The notes under the pieces are model-generated. The model was not told the origin of the DNA. It made no database searches and saw nothing but the letters and a program-made list of their open reading frames with translations. From Elysia marginata (lineage: Eukaryota > Mollusca > Gastropoda > Plakobranchidae): DNA of 36,655 nucleotides. Positions within the stretch are counted from its first letter, which is position 1; the number at the start of each line of letters is the position of its first letter. Position numbers and translations under genes: made by a program. This document shows, in pieces, positions 33,929 through 36,655 of the stretch. The stretch is taken from NCBI GenBank assembly GCA_019649035.1, contig BMAT01008557.1, positions 280,854 through 317,508 of the forward strand, written 5' to 3'.

Positions 33929-34365
33929 GTTGTTACGTTGTATGCTAGTCGTAGGCCTAATCTAGTAAATTCTATAGATCTCGACGATAATCATGAGACC
34001 TGCATAAAAGACTGGGCCTTTGTCGGCCAATCTGAACCAAATCTAGATGTAGATCTAAATATCTAATACCCTTCAACTTCAAGACAAATTCACAGCCTCA
34101 GTGAAGAGAGAGACAAACGGACACCTCTAGCTTGTAACAAGGCTTTTTTAAACTGCTAGTTTAGCTTACCATAACATGAAAACTTTGTAGTTTCGGTTTC
34201 ATTTTTACAATAATACGAGCTAAGTAGCTAGTCCTAGACCAAGCAGACAGAGGCTAAGGCCTACAGTACAAGTGCAAACCGCAAAACCTTACAAACGATC
34301 AGGTCATGTACTGTACTTGTATTGCCATTAGGAGTTTATTTCAAAGAGCATAAATCTATCAATCT

Positions 34366-34427
34366 AGATCTAGGGCACTGGTTAAATTTCTTGGTCTCAT
34401 TCACGAAACTTAACCAGTGCTAGATCT
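34366..34427. repeat. Perfect-length short hairpin (about 23-bp stem, 14-nt loop)
   Basis: The arm 34366-34390 (around CACTGGTTAAATTTC) pairs with 34405-34427 (GAAACTTAACCAGTG...). There is one substitution and a 2-nt bulge. The loop is 34391-34404. The size fits a small MITE or an RNA hairpin. It lies about 0.45 kb upstream of the DMAC2 start codon. No poly-T terminator or promoter motif is evident. Confidence 0.7.
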
Positions 34428-35780
34428 GAGATTTCCACAGGATCATAGAACTTAGTTCAAGGGTTTTTTAAGGCGTATTTAAACTGCTTAGCCTATTTTT
34501 AGCATTATAAACATATGAAGTGACAAAGACAGCCTGATAAGTTTTGCATATATAGATCTAAACACTATTATTGTTTATGTTGTTGGATATTATGGTATAA
34601 CTGATAGCCTTTTTTATTTAATAAAGACAACATTTTCATGTGTCTTATTACTAGCTCATTCTGCCACCATAACAACATTTCGATTGTAAACCAAATGTGT
34701 CTAGTAGTAGTACTCTCCTTTTTATTTTGTCATTTGTCAGTTAAACCTCCATCACTAACTGAGTAGTTTATTCCTTGTACAAAATTTCTTATAGTTTACA
34801 ATTTTACTTTTTAGTTTGTACAGTATTTGAAATTACAGTGGGGTCCATTTTACTTGAACTCTGATAAGCCAAGGATCAGGTTTCTTTACAAAACTACTTC
34901 TCTGTTCTGTAGCACCTTCCTCTCTCTCTCTCTCTCACCCGTGCGTAAAGGCAAAAACAACAAACCTATTCCACATGCCATAGACACCTCTATGTGGGTT
35001 CAGAGTGTCAACTTTGTGCAGTGAGTACTTGTCATGAGCCTTTCATGCTTTGAAGAAGTAAAACTGCTAGCAATTAGATTGCTGTGGGCCCTAATATTTA
35101 TAAACTTGAAATATGGGTTTAAATCTAACAAAGCCAAAGACGGAAAAAAAATCTCACATATGTAAAAAAAAAACTCCTATGAAAAGAATTATCAGTATGA
35201 GAAATTCAGATTCTCAGATTTTGATTTTGGAAGTTTCCATTTTATACATGTCAGTTTTGTTTTTCTGTTGCTGCAAAAGGTATGGTCAAGTTGAGGCAAA
35301 TTTTGTATGTGTTGTCTAAAATTGGTTGTGTTTTGCTATAGTAAAACAAATTTAGCCTGTTTTTTTCACACTCGTTTTTTAACCTTCTTTACAGTAACTT
35401 TTGTATTTTTACTGATATTCCTTTTTTCTATTTTAAGTAATACATGTACTTTAAATACTGAATATGTGAAGACATGCTGTCATCTTTTGAAAAATTTTCA
35501 ACATCTCTAAAATCTTTGTCATTTACCTAAAGAAAGACATACAGTCGACTTCACTTGAGTTGATTTTTGCTTAAGAGTGGATTTTAATTTCCAAAAACAT
35601 TCCCCTTTGTAATAGCTTTTCTGCAAAAAAGAAACTGATAAGTGGATGTCGATTCAACCGTCATATCCCTGCCCCGCTTCCCTTTGAATTGAACCAATCT
35701 TTCTGGATAAGTTGATATTTACTTTCCTCATGTAATCAAGAGTGAAGTGGTTACAAGTTTTATAATGAGAGTGAGAGGTA
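34428..35780. other. Upstream intergenic region, no gene recognised
   Basis: AT-rich sequence with a (CT)n tract at about 34918-34937 and two pogo-like starts: TACAGTGGGGTCCATTTTAC at 34836 and ACAGTCGACTTCACTTGAGT at 35541. The short frames lack protein-like composition. Confidence 0.55.
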
Positions 35781-36240
35781 ACACAAGCTTTCCATCACAC
35801 AGTTACAGTACCTTTGCTTAAAACAAAATTGAAAAGCTTTGGTGACAGGTCTTTTTACCACACTGGCCCTAACATGGGGAACAACCTCCCTTGCTCAATA
35901 GTTTCCAGTTCCTCTACATCTTTGTCTACCTTTAAAAAGAATATTAAAACTTGGCTTTCCACATATTTTGCCAATTGATTCCTTTTGAGATAATTTAATT
36001 TTGTAATCGCTCTCTATATTTATAATCTATATTTTTAACTTATAATGTTTTATTTGATAGCATGGATATTTTATACATAATTGCATTGTTAGTCAAACTT
36101 TCAAACTGAATGACATCTGCTATTATAATTGGTGCAATTTTTGTGTGTGTTTGTTCTTTATTGCCAATCTTAATGTAAAGTACTTTGAGCTACAACAGAA
36201 TAATGCGCTATGTAAATGTTATTTATTATTATTACTATTA
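35781..36240 (+). mobile_element. 3' end of a CR1/L2-like non-LTR retrotransposon
   Basis: From 35781 a frame open to TGA at 35976-35978 reads a typical ORF2 C-terminus, including KSFGDRSFYHTGPNMGNNLP and STFKKNIKTWLSTYF. The usual family form is a Phe/Tyr-Gly-rSF...W-N-x-LP block, then a SLSTFKKxLKTxL block. The 3' UTR ends in AAAGTACTTTGAGC, then TGCGCTATGTAAATG and (TTATT)-type repeats up to about 36240, the hallmark tail of CR1/L2-clade elements. Upstream RT sequence is absent, so this is a 5'-truncated copy. The remainder to 36655 has no recognised gene. Confidence 0.8.
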
Positions 36241-36655
36241 CTGCCTCGTTACCTTGTCCACCTATCCCATTTCACAGCAAGTCCACACACTCTCATCACA
36301 GTCATGATACTGATAGGTAGGGTTGAAATAACTTCGGCTAGGTAAAAAGTAAACCCATTGTGCAGGGATGGGCTAGCCTACACATGCAGTGCCACTCAGC
36401 ACAAACTATTGCCCACATGCAACCCTCCCTCCCTATCTCATCTTTCTCCCCATGCCCAATAGGCCCAAAGCCTTTGTCCATCTCCAGTCTGAATATCACT
36501 TGAGTAAATAACTTTAAAAAAAGGCTTTTTCTTTAAAAGATTAGGCCTTGATCATCTCCCTTCTCTTTTTCCAGACAGACCTACAAAATGTCACATTTTT
36601 GTTTCTCTGATGATGATGATTCAGGCTCCGTCCATCCACTGCAGGATAAGGCCCT

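Noticed and set aside
34827-35510. Three consecutive ~65-codon frames on + strand upstream of DMAC2
   Set aside because: AT-rich, low-complexity translations overlapping a CT microsatellite and pogo-like fragments. No support for a gene.

Overview
This is a piece of an AT-rich animal nuclear genome. Two spliced protein-coding genes lie tail to tail, with long GT-AG introns and a large load of degenerate transposons. The repeat types (CR1/L2- and jockey-like non-LTR elements, pogo-like and PIF/Harbinger DNA elements) and the frequent TAGGCCTA and TCTAGATCTA words suggest a lophotrochozoan, most likely a gastropod mollusc. That placement is inference.

Region by region. Positions 1-5000 are repeats: a (TTC)n tract, a 35-bp tandem repeat, an inverted duplication (arms 701-1050 and 1620-1998), and a 2.4-kb foldback element (2220-4632) with long arms, subterminal repeats and an apparent 6-bp target duplication. 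Positions 5011-17536 (+) hold PRPF39, a U1 snRNP-associated HAT-repeat splicing factor. I rebuilt it as 14 coding exons (653 codons from the ATG at 5055). Its 3' flank carries an 834-bp pogo-like element (18508-19341), followed by a 1268-bp PIF/Harbinger element (20322-21589) that keeps only a 5' transposase exon. Positions 22977-33928 (-) hold a DMAC2/ATP5SL-like gene in five coding exons (388 aa), predicted to be a mitochondrial complex I assembly factor. Its 5-kb intron 4 contains a decayed non-LTR reverse transcriptase (24295 to about 26030) and 45-bp repeats that recur inverted 1.8 kb away. Positions 33929-36655 are upstream of DMAC2 and hold a strong short hairpin and a CR1/L2-like retrotransposon 3' end.

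The two genes act in different compartments (nuclear pre-mRNA splicing and mitochondrial complex I biogenesis), and nothing in the sequence links them beyond convergent position. I saw no prokaryotic-type system, CRISPR array, rRNA or intact tRNA. The most unusual structures are the two inverted-repeat elements upstream of PRPF39.
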